A stretch of DNA of 6,150 bases, from NCBI GenBank assembly GCA_029881175.1, contig JAOUNC010000181.1:1-6150 (forward strand). The letters run 5' to 3'. Position 1 is the first letter of the stretch; each line of letters begins with the position of its first letter. The notes below the pieces were generated by a model. The model ran no database searches and was not told where the DNA came from. It worked only from the letters and a program-made list of their open reading frames with translations. Positions 5,065 to 6,150 of the stretch are shown here, piece after piece. The translations under genes were made by a program, and so were the position numbers. This stretch comes from Nitrospirota bacterium (lineage in GTDB: Bacteria; Nitrospirota; Nitrospiria; Nitrospirales; UBA8639).

Positions 5065-6150
5065 TTACAGCCCCCACGCCCATGAATGGGCTAGTGAACC
5101 GCCGCCTCTGACCCCTAGCGAAATGCCAACGCCATCAAATTTAAAATCATCAGTCAGAGACAGGGCCAATCCTGCCCAGTAGTTGGCAGCTCCACCCCAG
5201 GATCGACCTTCAAAGGCGTCAAGTTTTTGGACCGGTGGGTGAATCATGATTGTGCCTCCAACGCCTGCATCAATGCCTGCCCCCACACCAAAAGAGAAGT
5301 ACCAACGATGTTGGCCTTCATAGTTGGTCGCATACACGAACACGGGCTGAATGCCACCCCCAACAATAATACTTGCCCCAATCTCATAGCTCATGAAGCA
5401 ATGATTGCATAGGAGGGGAACGCCTCGACTGCGAATGGCGGTTTGTGTTGGGGCCTGTCCGGTTTCGCGGGTATAAGTCCCCCCCGCGAACTGGAAGCCG
5501 GTAATCTGTCCATTACTGATGACGAGTTTGAACTCCCGCAAGCCCTGGGCATAGTAAGGATTATCAGGCCCTGTGAGGAGTCGTTGGTTGGCCAGATCCG
5601 GGGTCAAGCCCCAACTGGCTCCGGCCTTGTTCGTCCAGCGTAGGCGGTCGCCATCCGGCACGATCGAGCCCATATGCCAGCCGTTTTGCACTGGATTGCG
5701 CTGGTAAGACCCCGGCACCATCGCCACGGTGATTTGGGGCAGCACTTGGGGTTTTACTTGGACCGGTGCTGCAGACTGCACGGAGGCAAAATTCGGGACC
5801 AACCCTAATTGCTTGAGTTGCTGATCCATGACGCCATGTGAGCCGCTGCAGATGTTGCTGGCGCTAAACAGGTCGTCGATCGTCCTTTTGTTCTTGGGGT
5901 TCTTAAAGAAATCTGCAATTCGTTGAACCTCTGGAAGGACAGATTTATATTGTTTGAACGCAGCTTCGGTTGTTTTCTCAATGCCATTACGGAAAACGGA
6001 ATCGGTTTTAAGTTTTTGGGACACTTCGGAGAATCCTTGTTTGAGGATCTCAAGGGGTTTGAGCATGAACGGAAGAATTTTATTCCCCCCTTTTATTGTT
6101 CCAACCAGCACCTTGCAGCCTTGACTGGCGGCAAACCGCGCAACCTCCTT
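5065..6150 (-). CDS. Third family member with inserted Trp-containing module (5' part missing)
   Basis: The frame is open to the right edge, giving 361 residues; GTG at 6111 is internal, because residues before it (KEVARFAASQGCK) already align with the helical core of the other two. Function unknown. Residues about 10-123 match the core, with the conserved cysteines at 12 and 101 (89 apart) and the LGLVPNFA motif. The junction motif is then split: VQSA at 124-127, an insert of about 110 residues, and IRSRG at 239-243. The insert holds a compact Trp/Tyr-rich module at about 148-228 (SYQRNP, GWHMG, LRWTNKAGASW, GPDNPYY, GFQFAGG). After the junction come CNHC at 248-251 and a Gly-rich beta-type domain resembling that of the paralogs but ending SWAWGL rather than SWKY. 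The N-terminal modules, if any, lie outside the window. A GC-rich terminator follows. Confidence 0.85.
   Translation of the reverse strand, partial: KEVARFAASQGCKVLVGTIKGGNKILPFMLKPLEILKQGFSEVSQKLKTDSVFRNGIEKTTEAAFKQYKSVLPEVQRIADFFKNPKNKRTIDDLFSASNICSGSHGVMDQQLKQLGLVPNFASVQSAAPVQVKPQVLPQITVAMVPGSYQRNPVQNGWHMGSIVPDGDRLRWTNKAGASWGLTPDLANQRLLTGPDNPYYAQGLREFKLVISNGQITGFQFAGGTYTRETGQAPTQTAIRSRGVPLLCNHCFMSYEIGASIIVGGGIQPVFVYATNYEGQHRWYFSFGVGAGIDAGVGGTIMIHPPVQKLDAFEGRSWGGAANYWAGLALSLTDDFKFDGVGISLGVRGGGSLAHSWAWGL

Noticed and set aside
5398..5409. CNHC as a c-type heme site
   Set aside because: The cytochrome c motif needs CxxCH; here Phe follows the second cysteine.
1..6150. CRISPR array, insertion sequence or phage genes
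   Set aside because: No regularly spaced direct repeats, transposase-like or integrase-like frames were seen on either strand.

Overview
The window reads as part of a Gram-negative bacterial chromosome of roughly balanced GC. Every gene I can support lies on the minus strand and starts with an export signal where its start is visible: a lipoprotein signal in the first gene and Sec signals in the next three. The style recalls proteins seen in Nitrospira-like bacteria, but that is memory only and the taxon is a low-confidence guess.

Layout, in transcription order (right to left). (1) Positions 6150-5065: the 3' part of a large gene whose start lies outside the window, closed by a GC-rich hairpin at 5044-5015. 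(2) Positions 4969-2954: a complete cassette of promoter, leader of about 128 nt, a 595-residue exported protein (4806-3019) and a terminator hairpin. (3) Positions 2907-1321: a second cassette with the same architecture, encoding a 453-residue paralog (2748-1387), ended by a related but weaker hairpin. (4) Positions 1274-768: a small exported protein with a long heptad coiled coil and a beta-rich fibre-like tail. (5) Positions 767-134: a gene-free stretch holding a short decayed copy of the paralogs' C-terminal domain (about 544-615), three spaced TTACGAA motifs and an AT-rich upstream region. (6) Positions 133-1: the start of a predicted lipoprotein.

The main content is a tandem family of modular exported proteins of unknown function. 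The two complete members share a signal peptide cleaved at about residue 27, one or two copies of a ~100-residue N-terminal beta-type module, a highly variable cationic helical segment, a conserved helical core with exactly two cysteines 87-89 residues apart, and a glycine-rich beta-type C-terminal domain ending in SWKY. The third (partial) member shares the core and C-terminal domain, but a ~110-residue tryptophan-containing module is inserted at the junction between them and a CNHC pair has been added. A short motif, I-x-[ST]-R-G, recurs at the module boundaries in all three. The promoters and leaders of the two complete paralogs align without gaps over 120 bp, although the proteins have diverged strongly, which suggests shared regulation. 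I cannot assign a biochemical function; an envelope or secreted role is the only placement the sequence supports.
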